DNA of 64,000 nt from Nephrocerus scutellatus. Taxonomy: Eukaryota; Arthropoda; Insecta; Diptera; Pipunculidae. This document shows positions 11,668 through 23,199 of this stretch, in pieces (the first letter of the stretch is position 1; each line of letters starts with the position of its first letter). The stretch lies in contig OX352761.1 of NCBI GenBank assembly GCA_947095585.1, positions 140,894,277 to 140,958,276 of the forward strand, given 5' to 3'. A program made the translations under genes and the position numbers. Below the pieces are notes generated by a model that ran no database searches, was not told the DNA's origin, and saw only the letters and a program-made list of their open reading frames with translations.

Positions 11668-12116
11668 ATAAATCCCATATTGACCTGTTTTCGAACCGAC
11701 CACAACCGAAAAAGAAGCGCAAGTCCCGCACCGCTTTCACAAATCATCAGATATTCGAGTTAGAGAGACGTTTCAGTACGCAAAAGTATCTGGCACCGTC
11801 TGACCGAGATGAGCTAGCCGGAGCCCTTGGCCTGTCAAACGCCCAAGTGATCACCTGGTTCCAGAATCGGCGAGCCAAGCAAAAGCGTGACATCGAAGAA
11901 TTGAAGAAAGACTATGACACCGTTACTGCTTTTTCCGCCCACAAGAGCTTCCTGGAGAACGTCAACGAGTTAAGCATTTTGAAGAAGAAATCAATGCACG
12001 ATGGGGGTCTCGATATGTACGGAATAGGCAGTGGCGTCGGCGTCGGCGTCGGCGGATGCCCATCAAATAACAGCAACTCGAACAGTGTCACTCATACCTT
12101 AAGTCCACAGAAATGA
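11668..12116 (+). CDS. lb: Ladybird (LBX-class) homeobox gene 1, homeodomain exon
   Basis: This final coding exon supplies residues 331-479. DKSHIDLFSNRPQPKK leads into a 60-residue homeodomain (residues 347-406, about 11715-11894). It has R5, F8, T47 (typical of NK-cluster LBX/TLX proteins), W48, F49, N51 and R53, and recognition helix QVITWFQNRRAK, so DNA binding should be intact. The homeodomain is followed by EELKKDYD and SFLENVNELSILKKKSMH, the conserved ladybird C-terminal extension. The tail contains GVGVGVGG, encoded by GTCGGC repeats, and ends at TGA 12114-12116. The acceptor TTCTTGCAG| at 11667 keeps phase with exon 1. Positions 21-22 are Ser-Thr, whereas I recall Leu-Tyr in most LBX proteins. 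The alternative, a TLX/C15 gene, is excluded by the flanking ladybird motifs. Confidence 0.95.
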
Positions 12117-12565
12117 GGCTGTCATTTGTGTTCGCATAATCGCCGCCATCATTTGTAAAACAAATCAAGCGTAGTGTTTGTGAGCGGGCCGCCGTGTGCC
12201 GCTGGAATATCGTTGCACATCAGGGGCGCTAAGGTTACTAAACTAACGTGTTAATATGATTTTAAGAAACTGAAGAAGATGTCAGTTACTATACAATTTG
12301 AAGTCATACTTAGAGAAGAATGATGTTTGAGGATCTGTATTAAATATGCACTGACAAGAACCATGTGATGAATTAGGTTGAAAAAGGACAACAACGAAAG
12401 TCGTAGGATGACGCTTACAAGGCTTACAAAGGAGAAGACGAAGAAACGCGAAGCATCGAGCAAATTCGATAATTTTGGATGCCCTTCAGTGCACAGCAAT
12501 GGCGGATCAAAGTTTTAAACCTTAACTGAGCTGATTTTACTGACAATAAAAAGTATCTACACAAA
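12117..12565 (+). terminator. 3' UTR and candidate polyadenylation signal of gene 1
   Basis: A canonical AATAAA lies at 12545-12550, about 430 bp after the stop codon, and is the first clear signal downstream. Cleavage would be expected near 12565. No competing coding sequence is seen. Confidence 0.5.
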
Positions 12566-12569
12566 GATT

Positions 12570-13180
12570 AGAAAAGAAAAAATTAAAAACCTGAATACAA
12601 AAGCAATGGTTCTTTTTAGAGCCTCCAAAAATGCCCACAAAGAGAGAAGTTTACATATTTCTATTTTTTTTTGTATATATGAAAACTTATTGCCATGGGA
12701 GAACTCCCTGGATGACTTGCGCGACGGTGGGCTAAGCCCTGTATTCAAATTGAAAAATCGAAGCAATGTTATTTACAATTCCTAACGTTAGAATCCAGTT
12801 TCCATTTATTTTCTTAGCATTCTCCCTGATTCATTGAAAAAGCAATACGGAAAACGATCACGGAACTAAAACGACGCGAGTTCTTTAATCAATGCATCAT
12901 GGTCAGGGAAAACTACAAGTAACCCTGACCAAGAAAATATTACAAATAGTTACACAATTGAGCCTTCAAATTTGTTGAAACCTCTGTAATACAATTCGGT
13001 CATATTGCAACTTGACGTCTTTGTTGAAGTGCAATAACTCGACGGAGAATTGTACCGGATTCGTCTGCAGTACCAGGCCTTACAGAAGAAAAAAACACGT
13101 ACCACCATTGAGCCGAAAGGCTTATCTAAATTCCGCTTTCAAAACTGAAAAGACTCAAAAATGATTACAAATTCCTCAAA
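12570..13180. other. Intergenic noncoding sequence
   Basis: No gene, RNA or repeat was recognised. Short minus-strand open frames are AT-biased and have no domain. Confidence 0.4.
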
Positions 13181-13224
13181 AAAATATTTTTTGAAGATTC
13201 TCTGTGGATTTTCCTGGCCAAATG

Positions 13225-13325
13225 TCTAGAGTTTCAAAACTCACTACAACATCTTTTTATAGAATTTAAAGCCGCCTATGAAAGCATAGCCATAGTAGAA
13301 CTTTATAAGGCCTCTTCTCGAGCTT
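13225..13325 (+). pseudogene. RTE-like reverse transcriptase scrap
   Basis: The plus strand reads QHLFIEFKAAYESIAIVELY, matching the segment HLF(V/I)DFKAAYDS of RTE-type reverse transcriptases around the first catalytic Asp. Here the Asp is replaced by Glu. Only about 30 codons are left, next to a foldback repeat. Confidence 0.5.
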
Positions 13326-13366
13326 TTGAATAAAAAGCTCCATCTCGTTTTTTCGTTTATTATTAA

Positions 13367-13838
13367 GAAAAACAACCCATAAAAATTAAAAATTTTCATA
13401 TAAATTCTCTAATAGGAGATACCTATTTGAAGAAAATCGGGTAAGTTTTTAAGAAATTTATATGGGCACACCTCGGGCCTCAGGGCCCGATCACTCCAAA
13501 GCTGTTAAGAAAAAGTTTTGTCCATCGGAGATACACAAGTGTTTAAAATTTGAAGAAAATCGGGTTCATTTTTAAAAAACGTATATGGGCACCCCTCGAG
13601 CCTCAACCTTTAACCCACTTCCCAAAGCTCGATTTTATTTTCTCGGGCCTCGGGATCAGGGGGCTTCCATACAAATTTCCTTCAACTTATACGCATGTGT
13701 ATCTCCGATGAACAACACTTTTTGTTCTCCCTAACAAAAAATTTAAAAAATGTATCCGATTTTATTCAAACTGCACATTGTGTATCCCCGATTAGAGAAT
13801 TTGCACGAACAATTTTAATTTTTATGCGTTGTTTTATT
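13367..13838. repeat. Foldback (palindromic) repeat, copy A
   Basis: The left end AACAACCCATAAAAATTAAA is mirrored by AATTTTTATGCGTTGTTTT at the right end. Inside are inverted copies of GGAGATACA/TGTATC(T)CC, of TTGAAGAAAATCGG/CCGATTTTATTCAA, and CGGGCCTC blocks. Relatives lie at 18838-18905, 26120-26340, 27475-27900 and 46240-46615. A non-coding element of about 470 bp with long inverted halves fits a foldback/MITE family of unknown superfamily. Confidence 0.7.
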
Positions 13839-13859
13839 TTGGAATTAAGTCGAGAATCG

Positions 13860-14872
13860 AAAATTCATAATTAAAAGCCAACGGCGGGAAATTAATTTCA
13901 GTCGCGATATTTCACACCTCTTGTTGTGGCGGTGTACGCGGCAGTGATCAAAGCGTCAAGTCACTTTCAAATATGGCTAGAACCCACACAGAGTACATAG
14001 TCATAAATGCAGGAGTGTTAAAACAGGTCCAAATAAATGGAAAATGTGTTGATGGTTGAGATGTGGTTAATGCCCAACGACAATACGCTTTAATGATTAA
14101 CCCCAATTTTGGCTGGTAATATGCAATTCGATGGCTAATAAAATGCCCTTGTTGTTTGGGATAATGATTCCATTCCATCAATAAATTTGGGTATTTTCTC
14201 TCTCTTGCGCTGTTGAGGACTCCACCGTATACGCCCGATCATTCCGTTTGCGTTCACGCATACTCACGCACACGACGCACGCTCTCCAAACTTGACAGCC
14301 AATTAATTAACAATTCAATTGCGTGCGGGGCACTAAATCTGAGACCTTTTTCCATTTATCGTTGCATTCTTTCAAAATTAAACTTCTCGTTTTACGTTTC
14401 TCATTTTCAAGTTACGAGCATTACAGAGTTTCTCTGGAAGAAAAAGAAAACAACGCTCAGCGGACAAAACCTCTGTTTTGGATCATTAGCAATAAAATTG
14501 ATTGCTTGATTATTCAAATGAGCGGCTCCATCTGAAACCTTCCGTATCAGTAGTTCACCGCATAGCCATCAGACCATCAGACTAGCAGCAGCACTCTACG
14601 TGTTATGTGTAGCTACGTACATTAGCGTAATAATCAATCGATCGAATAAAAATCTTATAATGATCGGAAGCTGAAATTTCCAACAAAAACACCTTCTCCA
14701 AGGGGCATTCGGAGTTGCGCTTTGAACTGCCGCTCGCTGCAGTATAGCTACCGTTGCTGCTTTAATTATATATATTGACGTTTATTGCCGTGCATCTACC
14801 TCCAAATTGTTATCTGAAGATGAACAGAAATTTGAAAGCTGCAATATATCTCGTAGAGGTTATTAATTTATG

Positions 14873-14907
<35 letters not shown>

Positions 14908-15975
14908 AGAGGGAGAGAAAACAAACACCACACAACAAAAGATCTTGAACTACGTCAGTAGTTGTAAGGCTACTGATAAAAATGTTTTTAAAAAAAAAAT
15001 TAAAGAAAAGAAGAAGTGCGTCACTGGAGTTAATATTTCCATTTATTAACCCAACTTGAGATCTTCCTGATGCATGCGCGTCAAGACCGCTGAACCTTTA
15101 CGCGTTAATTATCGTCAGCGCATCATTCATATTATTGTCATGCGGAATGTGCGTACGGCAGGCAAATGCGAAAACTCATTAATCGTTGGTTGCTGGGTGG
15201 GGAGCGAGGCGACTTCAACGCCCGGCAAACAAATTAGTGGCCAGCAGGTTAAACGCTGGTTAACATCCTTAATCGAGTAATGCGTAATGAGGAAATTCTC
15301 ATTACGTTAACTCATCTACATCTACACGCATTCTGTTGAACGAATGGAAATGATATCATAATTATGGGAAGCTCTACTTCGTACGAGCATTCTCTTAGCT
15401 CATACATAAATCATGAAGCGTCCATGTCTGTTTTCGTCAAATGCGGGAAAACCCTCATTAATAATTTCCGTAATGACTAATGACAATTGCGCACGGTAAG
15501 TACCTACCTTGCGTGTGAGAATGTAAGACCGGATTGGAGGACACGACGTATTTCTCTACTTGTGACTCCATCATTACTGAGGTCTCTCCTTTTGCGTTTT
15601 TATTGGCCAGTCCATTCACTCAGTGCTTTATTCTTGGGCTATATTTGGAGCCAATTCGATATCCAGGTGCGTATTAGTAAAAATCATCCTTCAAACTGGA
15701 AGAGCAGTTTCACGAAATTGATTTAAATTCTGTAGATTAATGTGCGCATCACTACATACTCGTACCTCAGCATAAGATACAAGATAGGTTATGTTTTACG
15801 AGCAGCTACTTATGTGGCTCTCGCGTGTGTAAGTACTCCGTACTCGCATGCGATTGTGCACGCTGGATCCCGATGCATCGGCATCATCATCATCATCATC
15901 ATCGTCATCATCAACATCGCATAAGCGTCATCATTCCCCAAATGAATGCTCGTAGTGGTAGTAATAGGTAGGTAT
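13860..15975. promoter_or_regulatory. Regulatory-looking intergenic stretch 3' of gene 1
   Basis: About 2 kb with no transposons and no genes. It contains a GA microsatellite (14874-14904), an ATC run (15882-15913), a run of homeodomain-type sites at about 15095-15310 (GTTAATTATCG, CTCATTAATCG, TTAATCGAGTAATG), and the CGTAATGAG palindrome at 15283-15306. In a TE-rich window this transposon-free composition suggests constrained DNA. This is an inference. Confidence 0.4.
15283..15306. promoter_or_regulatory. Perfect dyad CGTAATGAG-N6-CTCATTACG
   Basis: Two 9-bp arms, CGTAATGAG (15283-15291) and CTCATTACG (15298-15306), are exact reverse complements around GAAATT. Each arm holds a TAAT homeodomain core, so this could be a paired homeodomain-binding site. 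Function is not shown. Confidence 0.4.
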
Positions 15976-16070
15976 GATAGAGATATAAAAGCTAAATTGG
16001 TAACTCATTCTTAATTTGTTGGCGGCTCCTTTGAACATTCATCCAATTAGCTGATAGCCGACACCTAAGG
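15976..16070. promoter_or_regulatory. Noncoding block shared with gene 2 (candidate duplicated enhancer), copy 1
   Basis: The block aligns with 41828-41918. The longest identity is CATTCTTAATTTGTTG (16006-16021 here). Further matches are GATAGAG at the start, CCTTTGAA, TCCAATTAGCT and TAGCCGACACCT. It sits 11.7 kb downstream of the exon 1 donor of gene 1; its partner sits 11.0 kb downstream of the donor of gene 2. CCTTTGAA resembles a TCF/Pangolin site and CCAATTAG a homeodomain site. No transposon features surround either copy. I infer a cis-regulatory module inherited from the pre-duplication gene. Confidence 0.6.
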
Positions 16071-16880
16071 CTTGTACATCAAGCGGTATCGCTTTGACCG
16101 CTTTGCACCGTCGGTCGGCCGCCACATCATATGAATGAATGGACGGACCACACCGCTTAGGAATTTGAGACGATGACGATGATGTTGTTGATGGCTGATG
16201 ATGATGCTTACATCCTTCGCGAGAGGGGGTTTTGATTTCCTCTTCCTTGCATCACTTGGTTGTGTGAGCGTGGGGTGAGGTTTTCTTTTGACGCAGATTT
16301 CTGCATTTCATGTACAAGAAACACAACGGCGCTGCTTATCTGCGCAATATCACAGTCGTATCGCTTCCATCGATGATGGTCAATTGATGATGCATTTTTA
16401 TCTGATGGAGTTCCGATGCGCTTTGTCTTGCTCAACGTCATCATCGCTTGATCGCAGTTCGCAGATCGCAAAAGCGGATGGAGTGCACAAAGTGGAAGTG
16501 GAAATGACAATGCAGAATTTTGTGTGTGGCACGATGATTCTGTCTTGCGCGTGCACCCAGTGAGTCTAAGATGTAAAATGCCCCGCGCTTATGAAGTGCT
16601 GTCACACATATCACCTGAGAAGTGTCGTCGGTGGCGATTCGATCAAAATACGATTTGTTGTGATCAAAATTTGATGCTTAACCGACATACAGACTAAAGT
16701 TGACGTGTCATTTATGCGGACGTCGGAAGCGACTTTCCATTTTCAAACCGAATAAAGGGGGGGGGGGCAATTTAACATTTTGTTACTTAAAACGCTTTAG
16801 AATGAGTATACATCAATATTTTTTAGAAATTATCTTTTTATTATAAAGGTTTGAGTCTCTGATTCAAGATCGAAAAACAA
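16071..16880. promoter_or_regulatory. Noncoding sequence next to the shared block
   Basis: No gene was recognised. The stretch includes GATGATG-rich runs (about 16170-16210), several GATGATG/CATCATC motifs and a G9 run near 16757. It may extend the candidate enhancer. Open frames on both strands here are short and mutually overlapping. Confidence 0.35.
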
Positions 16881-16914
16881 TTTTGTTCATGTGGCTCCTT
16901 CTGCTGGTCTTACG

Positions 16915-17650
16915 TTAGGCCATCCTGTGAGTGCAGTTTTTAAGAACTTTTTCGATGATTTCGGCGCCTATCTCCTATGTAATGTTTTACAGCAGGATTT
17001 TTCTCTGGATTTTCCGCATAATATCTACCCTTAACGGCACCTCATAGGAAAAAGTCCATCAGCGTCAAATCTCAGCTTTGCGCAGGCCAATTGACAACTC
17101 CAAATCTGCTGATATTCGTTCGCAAAATTTGGCAGTCGGCTTATATGGCATGTGGCGCCATCTTGTTGAAACTAACAGTCGTACACATTCATATTTAGTC
17201 GATTTGAGGCCATAAAAAGTTGGTCAGCATGGCTCTGTAACGGTCGTCAATGGTGGTAACAGAGTTTCCAGCAGCGTTTTCGAAGAAAAGAGGGCCAATT
17301 ATACCACCACTTTAAAATCACACCAAGTTGTCACTCTTGGTGGATGCATTGATTTCTCTACGATAACGTGTGGATGTTCCAAACCCAAAATCCGGCAGTT
17401 CTGCTTGTTTACATAGTCCCCGATAATATCAAGCTGATCGGTGGCCCACACAGAGAACTGATATCGAAGCGAATAGTCATTTGCTGTCAACTCCTGTGTC
17501 ATCTGGAGCACGTAGGCGAATAATTCGAGGTCTTTTTGCAGTATTCTCCTCAGGCTAGTACGAATAATGGCCAGTTGCTGCGATCAGCGTCGAGTTAAAA
17601 TCGATGGATTCTGTCCCACACAATGGGCCTTGAATCTCAGGAAATAATTA
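16915..17650 (-). pseudogene. Tc1/mariner-superfamily transposase relic
   Basis: Reading the minus strand from 17650 downward: a RILQKDLELF helix-turn-helix end, then MTQELTANDYSLR, FSVWATDQLD, YVNKQNCRILG, HPHVIVEKSMHPPRVTTWC, then DRYRAM and, near the end, ALTGWPNVRPAEGAT. These are in the order seen in IS630/Tc1-mariner-type transposases with a GYVNKQNCRIW signature. The segment normally holding the first catalytic Asp (IFSDEAHF) is missing between TDQLD and YVNKQ, and stops interrupt the second half. No flanking inverted repeats were found. Confidence 0.7.
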
Positions 17651-17699
17651 GCGACCATCAGAATGGTTTTTGAAGACAACGTTCTACAGGTGATCTGAT

Positions 17700-18720
17700 G
17701 GTATATCTCACTGGAAGGTAGTTACCAGTCTATTCACAAGTTTGGTGAAAACAAGATTGTTGCACTTGGTGAATTTGACAGAGTATGGCATCAAGCTCTT
17801 TTGGCGAAAAAGAATGCCAGTGGAATTGATAAGCCCCTGATTGATTGGACTATAACTATATTTCAGACCATTCCATCCAGATCATATTGGATGGTTTTAA
17901 ATCCAATGTTCACCGCATAAGCGTCAGTGTTCCCAAGTATCTCTTTTTTGTCTCCGACAGTCTTCCTAACTTTAAAATTTTAATTAATGATCTCTTGTTC
18001 GCTGCTTCTAATCCGATTCATTCCTTCGCTGACGACAGCACTCTCAGCTATGAGACACTTTCTGCACGTCCCTCTTCATTGCAAGTGAAACTCGAACAAC
18101 AACGTGTGTTAAGCACGTTTGACCTTGACAGCATAACAAGGTAGGAACTACATAAGCCCCAACCTTTATGCATGAATTGATATTGCATCAAAGAAACTGA
18201 AAAACTCGCAATTCTCGGTGCGTCAAAAACAAGCTTCGTTGGAACGACCACATATTTGCCATCGCCAAGAATGCTGCGAAATGTTTAGGTTACCTAAAAC
18301 GTTGCAAGATTTACTTCACTTCTACTTACAAGGCATATCTTCGCCCCATAAGACCACATTACATCTACTTGACAGAATTCAGAACTTAGTGGTGACGTAC
18401 CTAAATATCGCGAAAACAATCGAATCGCTTGAACATCGCATGAATGTTTCCTGCCTGTCACTGTTTTATCGCTTTTTCCATAAGCGGTGTTCAAAAGAAA
18501 TATCCAGATGCATCCCGCCCATTCTTGAACCCATCCGCAATAACCGTGCCTCTAGTCGAGCCCACGGGTCTACCATTATGTTATGTTTCCGCATTTGTAT
18601 GATCTGCATTCATTTAAGACGGTGTGCTCAGCATTATAAGGGTGCAAATAGCTCGATACACTTTTTCCATCGATGTTCAGAAGTGTCGATACCCTGTTCA
18701 TAGAGAGATCCGTCGAGCTC
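17700..18720 (+). pseudogene. Jockey-like non-LTR retrotransposon, 3' part, broken
   Basis: The plus strand holds, in several frames, a FDRVWHQALL-like segment (about 17775), then INDLLFAASNPIHSFADDST (about 17980-18040), which contains the FADD form of the reverse-transcriptase catalytic box, then a thumb/C-terminal part ending SLEHRMNVSCLSLFYRFFH and RCIPPILEP. This last pattern is the usual end of Jockey-clade proteins. The trailing CAGCATTATAAGGGTGCAAAT matches other element tails in the window. Frameshifts and stops make it nonfunctional. Confidence 0.75.
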
Positions 18721-18837
18721 CTCAAAATAGCCATCTTTTTCGCCAAATGCGTCCTGTTTTCAAATTCTCTATAACTTCGTTTCCGGATGAGTTTGTGTGT
18801 TGCTGGCTTGCGAAATTGTGTGATAAATGTTTAATCC

Positions 18838-18905
18838 ACTTCCTAAAAGCCGGGTTTTTTTAAACTTTGCACACACCTGTATCTCCGATTTGAGAATTTA
18901 CATGA
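18838..18905. repeat. Foldback repeat, partial copy B
   Basis: ACTTCCTAAAAGCCGGGTTT, then AAACTTTGCACACACCTG and TATCTCCGATTTGAGAATTT, match one terminal half of the foldback family. The copy stops where the mariner remnant begins, suggesting nested insertion or deletion. Confidence 0.55.
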
Positions 18906-19300
18906 AAACGCCGCAATAAGTTCGCAAAATACTCGCCGTTGATTGTTTTTCCTTTTTGAAGATAATTTATGAAAACTAAGCCACGTGCATCCCAAAAACT
19001 GACTGTAAAGTAATGGACCCATGTTTCACTCATTGTTATGAATTGAGGCATAAGTCGGCTTTATTTTTGTGAAACATAGCGATTGAAACATCCTCAAGAC
19101 GATGTGATGCGTGAGGACGGAACACCCATCTTGCGCAGAGGTTTCTCATGTCCAGATTTTTAAACACTATGTGATATACAGCGCTTTTTGAAATGTCTGT
19201 AAGCTTCCGCACGTTCAGTCGACGGTCATGAAATACCATATTGTTATCACAATTTTTTCCAAACAACAACTGCTTCAGTCCGAGTACTTCTGGGACTATA
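18905..19300 (-). pseudogene. Mariner transposase relic with internal deletion
   Basis: The minus strand encodes HDRRLNVRKLTDISKSAVYH and LDMRNLCARWVFR (helix-turn-helix end), then after a frameshift MSETWVHYFTVSFWDARGLV and FINYLQKGKTINGEYFANLL. These are mariner signatures. ETWVHY is joined almost directly to SFWD, so the intervening segment of several dozen residues is deleted. The first catalytic Asp (normally DETW) reads Ser. It differs from the 5.1-5.6 kb remnant in sequence and in its deletion. Confidence 0.75.
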
Positions 19301-19309
19301 CCCTCATTT

Positions 19310-21940
19310 TGTTACTGAGGTTTACAAAAAGTCAAGCACAGAAATTACTCAGACTCTACTGTATTTACTACTTGATGGACTGAATTTAACAAACAGTTGT
19401 ATCTACCTTTATCTTTCTTTAAGGTTGTAAGATATACAAAGTAATACAGAGCGGTTTCAAATGAGCTGAACTGCAGAGAGTACAAATTTGTTATCCGTGC
19501 ACACACACACGCACGCGAAACAAGACAAACTTTTTAATTTCCACCTTGATACTCCTATTTATGAATATCGTACGTAAACTGGAAGTAATTAAGTTAATTC
19601 GTCGATATCAGACTGAGACTTTCAGCAAAAGGAAAGACACCGGGAGATCGCACATGCAATGGAAAGCAACAAAGTCCAAGGTATACTTAACCAGCTTATC
19701 AAGCTAGTTGTTGGTTGCTGGTCTGCATCATGTTGGATGGTGGCACTGCGGCACGCGGACGGCGACACAATGACGACGTGACGAACGACAAATTAAAAAT
19801 CTAGTAGATCTAGTTAAACTCCACACGGATCACGCCTATCCGTCGTAAATCTTTTGGATAATTTATGAGAAGACCACATTTTATCATCAGTGTAGGTACC
19901 TTAATCAGCTCGCCAGAGCTTATATTGTGTAATTGGTTTACTTTCTTCATTATACGAGTGTAGGTGTTTACCACCTTAGATCAACTTGGAAATTAATTTC
20001 CCTGTGCACGCTTTTCTGCCAGAGTTTATAAAAAAGTTCCGTCACTTGATGCACGTCACGATTTCAATTAAGGGTTCTACAGCCCATCCGTACGCCGTCA
20101 TCATCGCGTCGTACAATGACTTTGTCGCTTCCTAAAAACGTAAAACACCCAACACAGCTATCCTCAGCCATCAGCGAGCAGTTTTTATGCAAATTTTTAT
20201 CTTCATACTACGATGCGGGGTAGAGGAGAGCGAGCGGTCGAGGCGCTTTGATCATCAACTTCCGTCAGATTTTATTTGATTTTTTGTTATTGTTGTTACC
20301 ACACCTAATGTTGAGAGTAGATATTTTTATATAAACCTAGCGGATGCTCAGGTAATAGCTACTGAATGAGATGGCGCTGTCCGCTTGGCCATTATAGCGG
20401 ATGGTACGATCTAGGAGAGAAGTTATGCACATTTGTGTGCATTCTATTGCTGTATACACCATGATCTTATGATTTTGCAAAGAGAACATTAATTCTATTA
20501 ATTGCTTACAAGGTGCTTATAAGATACAATGTGATGATGGGGCATTTTCTTCTATGACTTCCGGCAATTAAAAAGGGTGCTGGAAATGATTAATTTTACG
20601 GGCACTTGATGTGTCTCCCCGGTGCATATTAGAATATTATTAATTTTTTATTAGAATCTAATCGTCGTCTTACTGCATCAGGAAGTTTCGTTATTCTCGT
20701 GAGAATCTGTTCATACCACGAGCAGTGTCTCCTTCTTTAAGAGTAAAGTTTATCTAATTGCTGCTACATTATTATAATCGTAATAGGTCTCCCAATTCAA
20801 GATAACTTTAAGTGCTCAAGGAACACAACACACTTGTATGTCGATACCATTCAAGAAGATTTATCTTAATCGATCCTCGCATTAGCTAATAGCTACTGAT
20901 GAGTTTATATTATCATCTCCAATAGTTGTTCAGAGTCAAAAGGTAGGTACAATAATGCGGTTAAGAAAAACGTTTTACCGCACCTTTGAAATGACCGCTG
21001 GACCAGTAGGTCGTTGGAAAACAGGTGGTCCGCACTCATTATTATCTAAGTTCATAACATGAACTCCTAAGAATAGGTAGCCGTACAATAAAATAAAGCA
21101 ACGCGACCAAATTACAAGGGTGCATTGAGATCCACTATCACAACATCACTTTGTGTAATGTGATTCGGTTTGAGTTTGAGATTTAGGAGAGGTTATGTCT
21201 TTTGAGTAGGCTTCGGCTAATTTGCATTCAAATTACTCCTCCTCTGGTTAATTTCTAACAATTGGAATAACAACCGTATCTCTGCTATTACAACGTCTCG
21301 ATCATTGATACACGCAGCCAAAAATAGAAATCGACTTAGCATTATTGAAATTGGATAGCATACCTGATACTGGCCTACCATGACCAGAGTGCCGATTTTG
21401 GATGCAGAACGAGGCATGCGGCGTGAGGCGTATAGATCATATAATTTTATTGCTGGCGGGTGTTTTTTTTATATTTATAACAGCATAACTGAGCATAAAA
21501 TTGTCGCTGGGAGCGAATCGGTTCTTCTTGCCTTATGCAGGAGGCTACTTACATGCTATTGACAAGTGAATCAAAAGACAATTAAAACAAAATAAAATGA
21601 CGTGCATGCGCAAGTAACCCTTGGTATGGTTTACTATTTACTACTTAAATAATCTTGCGTTTATTTTTGTCTCATGCCTCATTTTTCAACCAAAATCGGC
21701 ACGCAGTAGCCGCTATAGGCTAACTGCCATATTTACCAGCAGTTCGAATTTCAGGGTTTTGTTAAAAGCGGCTGTCAAAGTGTTACTGGTCTGATTCACT
21801 TGATGTACCAACCTACGCATATGTAGCTTTTATTTGGCTGATGCATCTCGTACATGGATCAACTCAAACTGAACCAAATGTCATGAATGTGGCATTAAAT
21901 GATGAAAGATCAGTCGGTCTCATTGTTAAAGTGACTAATT
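19310..21940. promoter_or_regulatory. Intergenic noncoding stretch, transposon-poor
   Basis: No gene was seen. About 19500-20900 is free of recognised transposons and contains segments with balanced composition and TCGTCGTAAAT-, TTAATCAG- and ATTAGC-like motifs, similar in look to the other candidate enhancer stretches. The open frame at 21380-21562 has no domain. Confidence 0.35.
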
Positions 21941-21949
21941 GTAATCAGA

Positions 21950-23190
21950 GTGTGGTTTTTCCAATGAAGCAGTTTTTCATCGACTCAATAAGAACGCATT
22001 TTGGACAAATGTGCTTGATGGCAAACTCTGTTAAATGCATTGGAAATATCGAGTGCAACGGCTTTGCTTTCACCAAATTGATGTAAAGACCTGAAAGAGC
22101 TGAAAATTGATCAGCGTTTCCATCATGACCTTGGAAAGAATGGAAGTAAGTGCTATGGGTCGGTACGAAGAAGGGCTGGATAAAAGGCTGTTTTCCAACT
22201 TCAGAAGACTACAGAATAGTAGGATATATGGAAAACTTAACGCAATGGTAATGTGAGTTTGGAAGAACACCTCTTCAGAACTAATGGGGAAATACAATCT
22301 GGCCCAGGGGATTTATGAGTGTTGAGATTGCTTAAAACTCTAGAGTACGAATGTAAATCTTTCCCATAGAGTTTTCTGTACTCGGACTTGCAGGCGGCAG
22401 CAATGCACACTCTGGAAGCGTGGCGCTAGCTGCTAAACGTGCAGCAGACAGATTGGCCTTATCCGTAGATCTGACAACTGGAATGTTATTATAAATGAGC
22501 GTTGGAATCGACGACGAGGCTGTATTATTGATTTTCATCACCAATGACCAATAATTTGTAATATTTTGTAGTATTTTTTGCCTTAATATTGGTCGTAGGC
22601 GAATTTGACTCGCCGAAGTTGGGCGTTGCAATCGGTTTAAGTTTGTTCGGTTTTCCTTATTAGGGGTTAGTTTGTAAAACCGAAAGCATATCATTCTTAT
22701 TTGGCTTTCTCGTATTGCCACTCTGTTTTTGGGGAGTTGTTTTCCTAACTGCATGGTTTATTAACGAGAAATTAGCTGATGCTACACAATGGCAATAATA
22801 TATTGACCGATTATTTATCAGGACGAGAGATAAGGAAAAATTTAATGGTGTTTGCGGAATGATTTGCAATGTCAGGTATTCTTGTTAGCGCATTTACAAG
22901 CTGAGTAAACTCGGTGAATATCTCAGCACACCTTCCTTCGGGTATTGTCTGGCCAGAATGGCCAGATGTATCCGATGTATCGGAATTATCAAATACCAGA
23001 GTTTCGCTCAGTGCTATAATTGCTGGCCTGTGAACATGTACATGTGTAATCACAGCGAAAAAATTCGTTTGCCGTATGTTGCTGAGATCCACTCTGAAAT
23101 CGCACATAAGTACAAAAACAAACACACAAAACACAACTTACCGCTTCTTTTAACCGAACTGAAAAGTGGATGTCTCACAATGGATTATTG
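21950..23190 (-). pseudogene. Jockey-like non-LTR retrotransposon relic (endonuclease to early RT)
   Basis: On the minus strand, in order: FRVDLSNIRQTNFFAVITHV and PAIIALSETL (start of the apurinic-type endonuclease, with its catalytic Glu in SET), a linker, a WSLVMKINN...SSIPTL segment with ANLSAARLAASATLP, then SSPSSYRPIALTSILSKVM (reverse-transcriptase block 1-2) and ALDISNAFNRV (the first catalytic Asp region). Most of the endonuclease is deleted, and the RT ends before YADD. Several stops and frameshifts occur. Confidence 0.8.
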
Positions 23191-23199
23191 ACACAAATT

